DNA of 64,000 bases, taken from the NCBI GenBank assembly GCA_007753675.1, contig CP036432.1, positions 10,077,381-10,141,380 on the forward strand, in the 5' to 3' direction. The translations under genes and the position numbers were made by a program. The notes beneath the pieces are model-generated. The model made no database searches, was not told where the DNA came from, and worked only from the letters and a program-made list of their open reading frames with translations. Shown here piece by piece: positions 36,282 through 46,089 of this stretch; position 1 is the first letter of the stretch, and the number at the start of each line of letters is the position of its first letter. The stretch comes from Stieleria magnilauensis (GTDB lineage Bacteria; Planctomycetota; Planctomycetia; Pirellulales; Pirellulaceae).

Positions 36282-37580
36282 ATGGCCACCGAAACCACCG
36301 AATTGAACGAGACCACTGAAATCAATCTCGGCGACAAACGAGTCGAATTGCCGATCGTCGTCGGGACCGAAAAGGAATGTGCAATCGACATCTCAAACCT
36401 CCGCAGCCAAACCGGCTTCATCACCCTGGATGAGGGTTATCGCAACACCGGTTCGGTTCGCTCCGGAATCACCTTTATCAACGGGGAAGAAGGGGTACTT
36501 CGCTATCGCGGCATTCCGATCGAACAACTCGCGGAGTCGTCCAATTTTATTGAAACCGCGCTGCTGCTGATCTATGGCGAACTCCCCTCGGCGGAACACT
36601 TGTCCCATTTTCGGCGGCTGCTGACCGAGCACGAGATGATTCACGAAGGGATGCGGAACTCGTTTCTGGGTTACCCGACCCATGGCCATCCGATGGCGAT
36701 CTTGTCGTCGATGATCAACACGTTGTCGTGCTACAACGGCGACGTGATGGAGATGGAAGACGAGGCTTCGTTTGAAAATGCCGCCGCCAGATTGATCTCC
36801 AAAATCCGCACTGTCGCCGCCTACGCGTACAGAACCTCGGCCGGCCAGCCGCTCGTCTACCCGCATCCGGAATTGAGCTACTGCCGAAACTTTCTGCACC
36901 TGATGTTCTCCACGCCCAATCGCACGTACGAACCCGATCCGGATGTCGTTCGCGCGTTGACATTGTTCCTGATCTTGCATGCCGACCACGAGCAGAATTG
37001 TTCCACTTCGACCGTTCGGATGGTGGGATCATCGGGGGCCAATTTGTTTGCGTCGTGTTCCGCCGGCGTTTGCGCCCTATGGGGACCGTTGCACGGCGGG
37101 GCCAACGTCGCCGTGATGGACCAACTGCAACGGATCAAGAGCTCCGGCATGAGCGTCAAGGAGCTGATCGAACGCGTCAAACAAAAGAAAGAAAAACTAT
37201 ATGGTTTCGGCCACGGCGTCTATCGAAGTTATGACCCCCGCGCCGAGATTCTTCGCCGCCACGTCCCCAAGGTGTTGGGCAAACTGGGACGCAACGATCC
37301 GCTGTTGCAAATCGCCAAAGAGCTGGAAGAGATCGCCCTGAGCGACGATTATTTCGTCAGCCGCAATTTGTATCCCAATGTCGACTTCTATTCGGGAATT
37401 CTGCTGCGAGCGATCGGTATTCCGGTGAACATGTACACGGTGATGTTTGCGATCGGCCGGATGCCGGGTTGGATCGCGCACTGGAAAGAAGTCCGAGACA
37501 GCAACAGTCGAATTTATCGACCGCGGCAGATCTACAACGGTCCGACATCTCGCGATTACACCGCGATGGAGTGGCGATAG
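36282..37580 (+). CDS. gltA: Citrate synthase
   Basis: 432 residues from the ATG at 36282 (MATETTELNETTE); a TTG at 36240 is less likely. The sequence follows type-II bacterial citrate synthases: ITFINGEEGVLRYRGIPIEQLAE, the substrate/catalytic His in LILHADHEQNCSTSTVRMVGSS, GPLHGGANVAVMDQL with the second His, GFGHGVYRSYDPRAEIL, and the catalytic Asp in NVDFYSGILLRAIGIP. It condenses acetyl-CoA and oxaloacetate to citrate, the entry step of the TCA cycle. It is preceded by a long leader gap and transcribed alone, converging with the CHASE hybrid kinase gene. Confidence 0.96.
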   Translation: MATETTELNETTEINLGDKRVELPIVVGTEKECAIDISNLRSQTGFITLDEGYRNTGSVRSGITFINGEEGVLRYRGIPIEQLAESSNFIETALLLIYGELPSAEHLSHFRRLLTEHEMIHEGMRNSFLGYPTHGHPMAILSSMINTLSCYNGDVMEMEDEASFENAAARLISKIRTVAAYAYRTSAGQPLVYPHPELSYCRNFLHLMFSTPNRTYEPDPDVVRALTLFLILHADHEQNCSTSTVRMVGSSGANLFASCSAGVCALWGPLHGGANVAVMDQLQRIKSSGMSVKELIERVKQKKEKLYGFGHGVYRSYDPRAEILRRHVPKVLGKLGRNDPLLQIAKELEEIALSDDYFVSRNLYPNVDFYSGILLRAIGIPVNMYTVMFAIGRMPGWIAHWKEVRDSNSRIYRPRQIYNGPTSRDYTAMEWR

Positions 37581-37625
37581 TCCGCCGGACAGTGCCGAGC
37601 GATCACGACGGGTCATCGCCCGAAT

Positions 37626-40600
37626 TCAATGGGCGACGCGTTCGCCGTTGACGACCCGGCGTGCGTCCGCGATCGCGGCATCGAGTTGTTGGCGAAGCTG
37701 CGAGAGGGTGGAATCGGTTTCGGCGAGCGAATCGTCCGTCGCTCGCTGTTCGATCTGAAACGCAAGATCCCCCATCGCCGCCAGACCGAGCGCCTTCAAT
37801 GCGCCTTTCAGCGTGTGAGCCAAGCGTTTCGCGGCTTGGCCGTCAGCGTCTGCCAACGCCTGCTCCAACTCATTCATCAAGCGCGGCGTCTCTTCCAAGA
37901 ACGCTTCCAAGATATCGATCAACAACGTCTGGTCTCCGGCACACAACTCCAACGCCTTCGACCAGTCCGTGGGTTCGGACGCGGCCGCTGGATCGACGTC
38001 AGCGTGATTGGTCTCCGGGGGCAAATCACCGTGCGGATCACCGGGCGAATCGTCGTCGAAAAAGGATGAAATCGCTTCACGCAATTCGTGAATTCGAAGC
38101 GGCTTGGAAACGTAGCCATCCATGCCGGCCTCCAAACACTTTTCGTGATCACCCGCCAGAGCGTGGGCGGTCAACGCGATGATCGGCACGTGACCGCCTC
38201 GTTGCTGTTCGACCTCGCGGATTCTGCGCGTCGCCTCCATGCCGTCCATCTCCGGCATTTGCACATCCATCAACACCAGCTCGTACGAACCGGAAACGCA
38301 TTTCTCCAAGGCCTCCTTGCCGTCGCTGGCCAGGGTGACGGTGTGTCCCCACTTCTTCAACAACGCAATCGCCAACGTTTGATTGACCTGATTGTCTTCC
38401 GCCAGCAGGATGTTCAGCGGGCGAATGACCGGCTCCGTATCCGCCGTGGTCGACTCACCGGGTTTCGTGACCGCCGTCTCTCCTAGCACGCCCAGGACGG
38501 CGTCGAACAATTCCGTTTCCTTGACCGGCTTCATCAGATAACGGTGAATGGTCAGTTCGTTCCAGCGCTGATGATCGCCGGGCTGATCGTAGGCGGTGCA
38601 TGCGATCACCGGCAGATCCTTCAGGGTGGGATCGCTGCGAATCTCGCTGACAAGATCAAAGCCACTGCGATTAGGCATGTGGACGTCGGTCAGCAGCAAC
38701 TGAAAGGATTCGTCTCGGGCCCGGGCCTCTTTCAAGGCCGCGATGGCCCGGTCGGCATTGGAGACCGAGGTCGGACGCATCCCCCAACCACGGACCATTT
38801 CTTCCAAGATCATCAAGCTGGTGGCAAGGTCATCGACGATCAAAACCCGCGCGTCTTGCAAGCCCGCGATGTCGTGTTGGTCGACGGCGTCCGAATCCTT
38901 CTCGACGCCAAACACGCCGGTGAAATGAAAGGTGCTGCCACTGCCCAGTTCGCTCTCCACCCAAATCCGGCCTCCCATCAGCTCGACCAACCGCGAACAG
39001 ATGGCCAAGCCCAATCCGGTGCCGCCGAAGCGGCGGGCCGTGCCACCCTCGGCTTGTTCAAAGGCTCCAAAGATATGTAACAGCTTGTCAGCGGGGATCC
39101 CGATGCCGGTGTCACGCACCTGAAAGTGAACCTCACACTTGTCGTTCGTGGATGAATCAAGCGAAACACCGACCGCGATTTCCCCCTGTTCGGTGAACTT
39201 CAGCGCGTTACCGACCAGGTTCACCAAAATCTGCCGCAAGCGATGCGCATCACCTTCAATGACCGCAGGAACGTCGGCGGCGACATGCAACGTCAGTTCC
39301 ACCTGCTTGGCGCCGGCGCGCAACCCCATCGGCTTCATCATGTCGCCCAAACGCTCGCGAATCTCGAACGGCGTGGAAACCAAATCGAGCTTGCCGGCTT
39401 CGATCTTGGAAAAGTCGAGGATGTCGTTGATGACCGACAGCAACGACTCGCCCGATTCGCGAACCAAATCCAGATAATTGCGTTGCTCTCGTTCAAGCGA
39501 CGTATCGAGCAACAGTTCCGTGATCCCGATGACGGCACTCAGCGGGGTTCGAATTTCGTGACTCATATTGGCCAGAAACTGACTCTTGGCGCGATTCGCC
39601 TCCTCGGCGGCAAACTTCGCCAGCGTCATTTCTTTGGCACTTTGCTGCAATGCCACGTGGGCGTGTTCCAGCTGTAGCGCGTACTCGCGATAACGCTGAT
39701 TGGATCTCACCACCAAGTACACCAGGCTGCCGGCCAACAGAGCCAACAGGACTCCCAAAACGCGCAACTGCGCCGCAGCGGGCGGGGCCGTTGGCCAACC
39801 CGCGGCCGGCAAACCGTAAAGCGTCCAGCTTCCCGTCGGAAGCGAAATCTCGGAATCGATCGGCTCGGCATTCAACAACGATGGATCTCCGTGAATGATT
39901 TCCCCCGGACCTCCCTGGTCGTTGCGGCCTCGAATGGCAATCGACAAATCGTCCGGGACACTCGCCGAAATCTCTTCAAACAACACTTGCTCGTCGATCA
40001 GAATAGAGACCATTCCCCAGTAGTCTCCGCCGCCGGCCGATTGCCCCGGAACCGTCTCAAAAACGGGAGCCCGATAGACAAACGCTTGACCACCCTGAAT
40101 CAACTCGATGGGCCCGTACAACCAGGGCTCTCCGGTTTTGATCGCATGCTTGGCCGCCGCACGCTGTTTCGGATCTTTAAGTAATTTGAATCCGAGGGCG
40201 CCCTCGTTGCCTTCCCGAGGGTACACGTCGTTGATCTCGTTGCCTTTGATTGACGTGACACTGCGGATCCCGTCGGCTTCCTGCATCAACAACTCGGAGA
40301 TGTCTGCAAACTCCCGCGGCGTCATCTCGGGATGCACCGACACATGTGCCTTCAGCCCCGAGGTCAAATAGACGCGTTTGTTGATCGCCTTTTCCGCCGC
40401 ACCACGCACGGTCGCCAAGTCCCGGACGGTGTTAGCCCGGACTTCTTGGAGGTACCGTTCGGTCGAGTTCTTGTTCAGAACCCACACACAAATCAGCACG
40501 ACCATGCCGGTTGCGGCGGCTGCCAGCAGCGGCACCGCCATCGCAAACGACCAACGACTTGTCACAGACGTCGCATCGCGGACTTGCGGCCCGTCGCGTG

Positions 40601-40628
40601 TTTCAGTGGTGGCGTTCGTGTCGACCAT
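37626..40628 (-). CDS. CHASE-domain hybrid histidine kinase with two receivers and an Hpt domain
   Basis: 1000 residues starting MVDTNATTETRDG. First membrane helix about 30-52; periplasmic CHASE domain about 75-245 (KAHVSVHPEMTPREFADIS); second helix about 290-312 (LRVLGVLLALLAGSLVYLVV). HisKA box FLANMSHEIRTPLSAVIGI; HATPase_c LVNLVGNALKF, DTGIGIPADKL, GGTGLGLAICSRLVELMGG. First receiver: VLIVDDLA, LLLTDVHMPNRSG. Second receiver: ILLAEDNQ, VLMDVQMPEMDGM, YVSKPLR. C-terminal Hpt: KRLAHTLKGALKALG with phospho-acceptor His. This is a complete intramolecular phosphorelay (His-Asp-His) with a CHASE sensor, which in other bacteria binds small ligands. No dedicated response regulator lies adjacent. 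Confidence 0.95.
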   Translation of the reverse strand: MVDTNATTETRDGPQVRDATSVTSRWSFAMAVPLLAAAATGMVVLICVWVLNKNSTERYLQEVRANTVRDLATVRGAAEKAINKRVYLTSGLKAHVSVHPEMTPREFADISELLMQEADGIRSVTSIKGNEINDVYPREGNEGALGFKLLKDPKQRAAAKHAIKTGEPWLYGPIELIQGGQAFVYRAPVFETVPGQSAGGGDYWGMVSILIDEQVLFEEISASVPDDLSIAIRGRNDQGGPGEIIHGDPSLLNAEPIDSEISLPTGSWTLYGLPAAGWPTAPPAAAQLRVLGVLLALLAGSLVYLVVRSNQRYREYALQLEHAHVALQQSAKEMTLAKFAAEEANRAKSQFLANMSHEIRTPLSAVIGITELLLDTSLEREQRNYLDLVRESGESLLSVINDILDFSKIEAGKLDLVSTPFEIRERLGDMMKPMGLRAGAKQVELTLHVAADVPAVIEGDAHRLRQILVNLVGNALKFTEQGEIAVGVSLDSSTNDKCEVHFQVRDTGIGIPADKLLHIFGAFEQAEGGTARRFGGTGLGLAICSRLVELMGGRIWVESELGSGSTFHFTGVFGVEKDSDAVDQHDIAGLQDARVLIVDDLATSLMILEEMVRGWGMRPTSVSNADRAIAALKEARARDESFQLLLTDVHMPNRSGFDLVSEIRSDPTLKDLPVIACTAYDQPGDHQRWNELTIHRYLMKPVKETELFDAVLGVLGETAVTKPGESTTADTEPVIRPLNILLAEDNQVNQTLAIALLKKWGHTVTLASDGKEALEKCVSGSYELVLMDVQMPEMDGMEATRRIREVEQQRGGHVPIIALTAHALAGDHEKCLEAGMDGYVSKPLRIHELREAISSFFDDDSPGDPHGDLPPETNHADVDPAAASEPTDWSKALELCAGDQTLLIDILEAFLEETPRLMNELEQALADADGQAAKRLAHTLKGALKALGLAAMGDLAFQIEQRATDDSLAETDSTLSQLRQQLDAAIADARRVVNGERVAH

Positions 40629-40732
40629 GGTTGATTTACCGGAGGGCCTTGCGGCGCAGGCGTCCTCTTGCCAGTCACCCCACAGCTTTCGTACGGCGAC
40701 CGTCGATTCTCCTCCTCCATGACGTGAGTGCC

Positions 40733-40770
40733 CCAGTCTTTACTGCAAGGGCCAGTCTTCACTGCAAGGG
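40733..40770. repeat. 19-bp tandem duplication covering the 3' end of the next gene
   Basis: ccagtctttactgcaaggg (40733-40751) and ccagtcttcactgcaaggg (40752-40770) differ at one base. The second copy overlaps the last codons of the minus-strand gene that ends at 40759, so the duplication copied the gene's tail and stop region. Confidence 0.9.
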
Positions 40771-41619
40771 AACGAAGTATTCGATTCCGAATCCCCAGCC
40801 GCTTCGAACTCTCGCTGGCAAGAAGCTATTGTACCGATATTCGGCGACGGCATAGAGATTTCCGCCCAGCTTCACTCCCCATTGCGATTCCGCAACCCAA
40901 TCAGAATCGCCAAACCCATCGTTCACATTGTGGTCGGCGAACCCAGCGACATACATTAAGCCCTTAAAAAAATCCTTTCGGAAAACGTGTTCCATCTGCC
41001 ATCCCGAACCATCATCTTCAAGCACATGGAACGTCAGGGAATAGTGCAGCTTCAAGGTGTCGGTCACAAAGTCGCCGATCGGCCCGGCCGTATCATGCAG
41101 TCGCCAACGAATGCCAAATCGCCCCACTTCGTCGGTGAATCCGCCGTCGGCCCACATCAGGTTCCAGTCCAGGTGAGCGAGGAGACGATGCTCGGAAGCA
41201 ATCGGCCGACGGAGATGAATCTCCGTGAAGAAGTCATTCCAGTCTTCTAACCGGGACGGGGCACCGAACGGGCTGGTGTAATTGACGAACTGGAAATACT
41301 CGAATTGACAAGGCAACTTGGCCCCGGCATTGATCGTCAACACGTTGAAATCACGGTTGTCCCAGTAGTAATTGAAATCCAGGAATCCGGTGTTTCGATG
41401 ATCCGTTTTGGGAATCCATTCGCTCAGCAATCCGTCCCGCAGATCGATGCCCAGGAATGAAGCAGTGCTGTCGCCGGAGTGGAAACACGCCGACTCACCA
41501 GGTATTTCCTCGGGTTCCCCCGACTCGGTCCGTTCGATCGCGCAGGCCGGCTGGCAGGCGAATAATTCGCCAAACATCAGCAGCAAACACGAAATCGCGA
41601 CTGCGTACGTTTGCTGCAT
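40759..41619 (-). CDS. Exported beta-barrel-like protein of unknown function
   Basis: 286 residues from the ATG at 41619 (MQQTYAVAISCLLLMFGELFA), a signal peptide; the frame is open further up to 41667 but that leader is polar. The mature part alternates aromatic and polar residues as in small outer-membrane barrels: FLDFNYYWDNRDFNVLTINAG, FFTEIHLRRPI, HLDWNLMWADGG, GRFGIRWRLHDT, DTLKLHYSLTFHVLED, YAVAEYRYNSFLP and a final GWGFGIEYFVPLQ. It resembles Tsx-like and acyloxyacyl-type barrels only in general layout. No catalytic motif is visible. Confidence 0.6.
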   Translation of the reverse strand: MQQTYAVAISCLLLMFGELFACQPACAIERTESGEPEEIPGESACFHSGDSTASFLGIDLRDGLLSEWIPKTDHRNTGFLDFNYYWDNRDFNVLTINAGAKLPCQFEYFQFVNYTSPFGAPSRLEDWNDFFTEIHLRRPIASEHRLLAHLDWNLMWADGGFTDEVGRFGIRWRLHDTAGPIGDFVTDTLKLHYSLTFHVLEDDGSGWQMEHVFRKDFFKGLMYVAGFADHNVNDGFGDSDWVAESQWGVKLGGNLYAVAEYRYNSFLPARVRSGWGFGIEYFVPLQ

Positions 41620-41876
41620 GTGTGTGTCCTGCCATCGCTTTCCATCGGCGCGTATTGATTCTTTCATCGGCCGCTGCCCCGAACCGGCATGAGGAATCGT
41701 GATGGGTGAAAGTCAAAAAACATCCATCGGTCTGTGAACCGTCTTTGCGGTGTCCTCGTAGAACCCCTTCACGTTGACGGTTGGTTCCCTTGCTTTGCAG
41801 GCGGACCAGACGAATCTGTTTCCCTGTGTCCATGGCACATCGGCACGGGACTTCTCTTGAAGCAGGGGTCGGTGTG

Positions 41877-43589
41877 ATGGATGGTGAACAGGAACCTGTG
41901 GCCGCGTCTGATCTCGCCTCCCCGGTCGATGTCGCTGTACCGCGGCAGACCTCGTTTGCCCGGTTTTTGTACAACCAGAATCCGTTCTATCTGATCAGTT
42001 GCTTGCTGGTCATCTACGGCTGCCAAAGTCTCGCGATCTCCGGCGGCAGCTTGCTCGACAAGTCGATCTCGATGGCCGGAGGGATCGCCGCGTACACGCT
42101 GTTGATGGCGGTGGTTTGCGTCGGCGTTGTCCGGGTCGCGAAGGTCTGGGATGACGCGCGGTCCATCTTTCTTGTGGTGGTGATCAGCCTGGTCGCTGTC
42201 ACGACCGGGTTTGACGAGCTTTGTATCGGCGATCAATCGACGGCAAGTGTGTTTGCCTGCGCCGCTGCGGCGTTGGTCCTGATGGTGACCGAAGGCATCC
42301 TTTGGCTGTGCCGAATTCGACTGAGCCTTTGGTATCGCACGGCGTTCTACGCGCACTATGCCGTGCTGATCGGATTCCCCCTGCTTCTTGGCCGCGCCGT
42401 CGCAACACGCAACGATCCGCTCGCGAATTGGGGATCGGTGCTGTTTTCGGTCGCCATCGGTGCGAGCATCTTGTTGCTGATTCCCGCGATTCGTCGTGGC
42501 CCAGACTCGGCCCGCGACAACGGAACGCCTTGGTCGTGGCCGCTGTATCCGATCTCCGCCTTCGTCATCCTGGTCGTCTTGGCAGGCATCCGATCCCATG
42601 CGATTTGGATGTCGTTCGGCTTTTACGGGATTGCCGGAAAATTTGAGCCGTTCTTGCTGTTGCCGATTCTGGCCGCGGTGATCGTGTTGATCGCCGAAGC
42701 CGGACTCGGACTGCGCAACCAAGCCCTACAAGGCCTGGCGATCATCAGCGCCTCGGGACTGCTGCTCTGTGCTTCGACGCGAAACGGTGCAACCTGGCTA
42801 CCGATTCAAAGCGACCTGGGCTACCTGTTCGGGTCCTCGCTGACGGTCGCCTTGGGTGTCATCTTTTTGGTTTACGCTTGGATGACGATGCGTGGCGTGC
42901 GGTATGCCGTGTTCGGAATGCCGACAACGTTATTGGTGACGGGGCTGGCCGCACCGCTCCCGGAAATCGGACAGAGTGCCGGATTGGCGTCGTGGATGTT
43001 CCCGGCCGCGGCCTGCGTGATCCTGTTGATCATGACCTTGCGGATGGTCAACGCCGACTGGCTTTGGGCAGCTTTGGCGGGCGTCGCGTCGACAACGATC
43101 GCCATGGTCGGCGATGCCTACGGTCACCAGATCGACGGCCTGATCGCCGCGACCGCGTTTGCGACCCTCGCCATGCTGATCATCGGAGCCGTCTTCACAA
43201 CCCAACTCGCGGTGTTTCTGCGCTATCTCGCCGCCGGCGTGATGTCGTTTGCGGCCGTCGTGATCGTGTTCCGATCGTTGCAAAATCCGCAGGACATGGT
43301 TTTGTATGCGGGAGGTGCAATTGCGGTCGTCTCACTCGCTTACGGCATGTTCATTCGTCGCCGCGGCTGGCTGGCCGTCGCGGCATTGCAAGCGGTGTTG
43401 TTCTGCGGAACGTTCAGTTATCAAGGCCACCGGTCCGGCAAACTGCGACGACTCAATTGGCCGATCGCATCCGGGCTGATGTGTCTGTGTGTCGGCGTCG
43501 CGATCACCACGGGAAAAACCGGACTGTACCGCCGAATCGCTGAACGCAAGGGCGACAGAAAACCCAGCGGTTTCCAAAGCGGGTTGTAA
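41877..43589 (+). CDS. Polytopic membrane protein of unknown function
   Basis: 570 residues from the ATG at 41877 (MDGEQEPVAASDLA); an ATG at 41832 is also possible. About 14 hydrophobic helices fill the sequence (LISCLLVIYGCQSLAIS, IFLVVVISLVAVTTG, ACAAAALVLMVTEGILWLC, HYAVLIGFPLLLGRAV, ... LAVAALQAVLFCGTF). Charged loops are short and no transporter signature (MFS, ABC or sodium-symport) is recognisable. The protein begins with an acidic cytoplasmic tail and ends with a basic one. Similar proteins are common in planctomycetes without a known role. It converges with the zinc-ribbon membrane protein gene across a 75-bp gap filled by a repeat. Confidence 0.7.
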   Translation: MDGEQEPVAASDLASPVDVAVPRQTSFARFLYNQNPFYLISCLLVIYGCQSLAISGGSLLDKSISMAGGIAAYTLLMAVVCVGVVRVAKVWDDARSIFLVVVISLVAVTTGFDELCIGDQSTASVFACAAAALVLMVTEGILWLCRIRLSLWYRTAFYAHYAVLIGFPLLLGRAVATRNDPLANWGSVLFSVAIGASILLLIPAIRRGPDSARDNGTPWSWPLYPISAFVILVVLAGIRSHAIWMSFGFYGIAGKFEPFLLLPILAAVIVLIAEAGLGLRNQALQGLAIISASGLLLCASTRNGATWLPIQSDLGYLFGSSLTVALGVIFLVYAWMTMRGVRYAVFGMPTTLLVTGLAAPLPEIGQSAGLASWMFPAAACVILLIMTLRMVNADWLWAALAGVASTTIAMVGDAYGHQIDGLIAATAFATLAMLIIGAVFTTQLAVFLRYLAAGVMSFAAVVIVFRSLQNPQDMVLYAGGAIAVVSLAYGMFIRRRGWLAVAALQAVLFCGTFSYQGHRSGKLRRLNWPIASGLMCLCVGVAITTGKTGLYRRIAERKGDRKPSGFQSGL

Positions 43590-43600
43590 GAACACAAAAA

Positions 43601-43681
43601 ACACCAGCACGCGGCGTCAGCCAGTGGCGCGTGTGCACCCTACAAACCCCACACGCGCCGCTCGCTCACGCTTCCCGCTGA
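43601..43681. repeat. 81-bp repeat, inverted relative to 45995-46075, supplying the end of a gene
   Basis: The reverse complement of 43601-43681 matches 45995-46075 with two differences. Bases 43666-43681 encode the last residues (Q-R-E-A) and stop codon of the minus-strand gene, so its C-terminus comes from the repeat. Confidence 0.93.
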
Positions 43682-44922
43682 AGTGCATCCTCCTCTTCGT
43701 CGTTGATTCCCAGTGAGTAGGCGAAACGACCCAGCATCGCGGCGTACAGGAACGCGATCACGACGCACAGTGTCGCGCCGATCCCCGCATACAACGGTTC
43801 CGGTGGTGCAAACCAGAAATACACCAGTGGCGCGGCGAGCGTCGCGCCGGCGGCAACATAAAACACCCGGCATTCCGTGCGAGACCGTTTGAAGCCACGG
43901 AACACATCCAGCGAGATCGGTGCCATGACCGTTTGGTTGTCCAGGATCGAGAGCACGACATAGGGGAACACCAGATGTGCCCCGAACAGCATCAACCCGA
44001 CCGTGACCAACGCGCGGGAGGAAAACAGCGTCGCCAGAAACAGCGCCGGAGTCACCGAGCAGACCAGCGCGGCGCCGACGATCAGGCAGGATTCCAACCA
44101 GGCGTACAGATCGATCGTCGGCCAATCTTCCACGGTCCGGCTGCCGTTGGCCACCGCATGCACGATCGCCAGCCCACAGGTCATCGCCAACGAAAAGGCG
44201 ATCGCCATGAAGGGAAAGGTGGCAAATCCGAGCCGGGGCCGCGCGACCGTTCCCGCGACCGGCAGGGCCAACAACAGGGCGACTGCGACGAGATGAATCA
44301 CGACTCCCGGATCGATGAAGACGCCGAGGATCGATTTCGTCCAGCTACTCATCGCGTTTTCTTCGCGGCTGAGCTTCTGGTCCTCCGCTTCGACGTCCAC
44401 TTCCGCCGACTTCATCACCGATTCGATGACCAGTCCGGCATTCTCCGTCCGCCGTTCAAAGGGATGGGCTTCGCTGCTGGGGAAGGAGTCGTGGAATGGA
44501 TCGGATGCCAGGGGCGAAGTTGGTGTCGGCGATGAAGACGACACCAACTTCTTGGGAGGTCGCGGTACTTTGACCCGGCTGTGGCAATCGTTGCACCGCA
44601 CCGTGCTGCCGACCTGACTGACGCTGACGTATTTGATGCTCTCGCATTTCGGACAGCGGAGGCGGAATTGCTCACTGTCCTGGGGCGTTTGCGGCGTATC
44701 TTGCGCATCCCGCGGTGCAAAGCTCGAATCGGACGGCAGATCCTTCAGTCCCAGCCAATCTTCGTCTTGATCCGTCGCGGCGACGCTTTGAGTGACTGGA
44801 TCGGCCACCGGAGCGGTCAAAAACGGCTGCGAGCAACCCGGGCACCGCACGCGTCGACCGGCCTGACTCTCACTGACCGCAACACGGGCATTGCATTTCG
44901 GGCAGAGAACGATTTGTTTCAT
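43666..44922 (-). CDS. Double zinc-ribbon membrane protein
   Basis: 418 residues from the ATG at 44922 (MKQIVLCPKCNARV); the frame is open upstream to 45159 but that part is unlike a protein start. Two MJ0042/zinc-ribbon-type fingers: CPKCNARVAVSESQAGRRVRCPGC at residues 7-30 and CPKCESIKYVSVSQVGSTVRCNDC near 92-115. A Ser/Pro-rich linker leads to six or so membrane helices (VVIHLVAVALLLALPVAG, MAIAFSLAMTCGLAIVHAV, LIVGAALVCSVTPALFLA, VTVGLMLFGAHLVFPYVVLSI, and others). The C-terminus (DALQREA) is partly made by the 81-bp repeat. Function unknown. Confidence 0.75.
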   Translation of the reverse strand: MKQIVLCPKCNARVAVSESQAGRRVRCPGCSQPFLTAPVADPVTQSVAATDQDEDWLGLKDLPSDSSFAPRDAQDTPQTPQDSEQFRLRCPKCESIKYVSVSQVGSTVRCNDCHSRVKVPRPPKKLVSSSSPTPTSPLASDPFHDSFPSSEAHPFERRTENAGLVIESVMKSAEVDVEAEDQKLSREENAMSSWTKSILGVFIDPGVVIHLVAVALLLALPVAGTVARPRLGFATFPFMAIAFSLAMTCGLAIVHAVANGSRTVEDWPTIDLYAWLESCLIVGAALVCSVTPALFLATLFSSRALVTVGLMLFGAHLVFPYVVLSILDNQTVMAPISLDVFRGFKRSRTECRVFYVAAGATLAAPLVYFWFAPPEPLYAGIGATLCVVIAFLYAAMLGRFAYSLGINDEEEDALQREA

Positions 44923-45195
44923 GACCGCCGGAGTGAAACGGTTTGAAGGTAGCGGGAGCCATCCCAATTCACTTTCGCAGACGCTCATCATACAGCATGA
45001 TCGACCGCACGATGCTCCGCAGGAATGTTGTGCATGGCCGTTGGCCCAGGCGGACTTTCTTGATCGGCACGCCAGTTGCGTCCAGGCGGATTGGAACACC
45101 GAATCCACGCGTGCGTGGCACAAATTCATCCACCGCGTCTCGATTCGATCGAAAGCCAATCACTCTCAACGAACCACCTGATCGAGAATCGACCA

Positions 45196-45852
45196 ATGTT
45201 AATGAAACCAACCACACACCATTCCGGTGCGAATCCGCCGACGGCTTTACCGAAAAAATCTTGGTGGGCCAGTTCGGCCCTCGTCTTTACCGTGATTTTC
45301 GCTTTCATCAGTAGCGAGGATCTCCATGCGCAAGACATCGTCCTTTCGAATGACCGTGCGCCGCGGTCGATTGACGCGTTGATCATCGAACTGGACCAAT
45401 TCCAAACGGATTCCATTGCGGATCCGGTCGACGCGGTGGCGATTGATGGAAAACCGGTGTTGGGCGTGGTGCTGGAAGACTCGCCGCTGGGCGTCGAGGT
45501 GGTTCGCGTGACCGATGGGCTTGCCGGAGATCGCGCCGGATTGATCAAGGGTGACAAGATCGTGAAAATCGATGAAGCGGACATCGAAACGCCGGCTGAT
45601 GCGCAAATGGCCCTCCGTAATCATCCGTTGGGCTCACCCCTGCAACTGGTCTACATCCGCAACAACCGACGTTATGAACGCGAGATCCGGTTTACCGCAG
45701 CCACGGACGCGGATGGTCAGGTCGGTGACGCAACCTCGCATCGCGTCGCCGGTCTGGAACGCGAAGTCGCGGTCTTGCGTCGACAAGTTGTTTTGTTGCG
45801 GGATGCGATTCGAATTCTCGCGGCCGATCATCATCATGACGCGGTGGAGTGA
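45196..45852 (+). CDS. Exported or membrane-anchored PDZ-domain protein
   Basis: 218 residues from the ATG at 45196 (a second ATG at 45202). A membrane or signal segment (ALVFTVIFAFISSED) lies at about residues 30-45. A PDZ domain covers about 85-165: VLGVVLEDSPLGVEVVRVTDG, AGDRAGLIKGDKIVKIDEADIETPADAQMAL, LQLVYIRNNRRYERE, with the GLxxGD-type carboxylate-binding turn. A C-terminal coiled coil (LEREVAVLRRQVVLLRDAI) ends in His-rich HHHDAVE. It is divergent from the zinc-ribbon gene across 273 bp with no visible gene. It could dock protein C-termini at the envelope. Confidence 0.8.
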   Translation: MLMKPTTHHSGANPPTALPKKSWWASSALVFTVIFAFISSEDLHAQDIVLSNDRAPRSIDALIIELDQFQTDSIADPVDAVAIDGKPVLGVVLEDSPLGVEVVRVTDGLAGDRAGLIKGDKIVKIDEADIETPADAQMALRNHPLGSPLQLVYIRNNRRYEREIRFTAATDADGQVGDATSHRVAGLEREVAVLRRQVVLLRDAIRILAADHHHDAVE

Positions 45853-45874
45853 GACGAACGGGGGCGGAGTGCAT

Positions 45875-46075
45875 CACGCGCCACTGGCTGACGCCATGTG
45901 CTGATGTGCGTTTGACGGGACGCGTGAGCGAGCGGCGCGTGTGGGGTTTATGGGGACACGCGCCACTGGCTGACGCCATGTGCTGGTTTGCGTTTCAGCG
46001 GGACGCGTGAGCGAGCGGCGCGTGTGGGGTTTGTAGGGTGCACACGCGCCACTGGCTGACGCCACGTGCTGGTGT
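45875..46075. repeat. Tandem copies of an 80-81-bp intergenic repeat
   Basis: cacgcgccactggctgacgc-type units start at 45875, near 45956 and 46041, linked by gacgcgtgagcgagcggcgc-type segments. The last full unit (45995-46075) is the partner of the inverted copy at 43601-43681. They fill the gap 45853-46089 between two convergent genes. Confidence 0.93.
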
Positions 46076-46089
46076 GCCACGCGCCGGGT

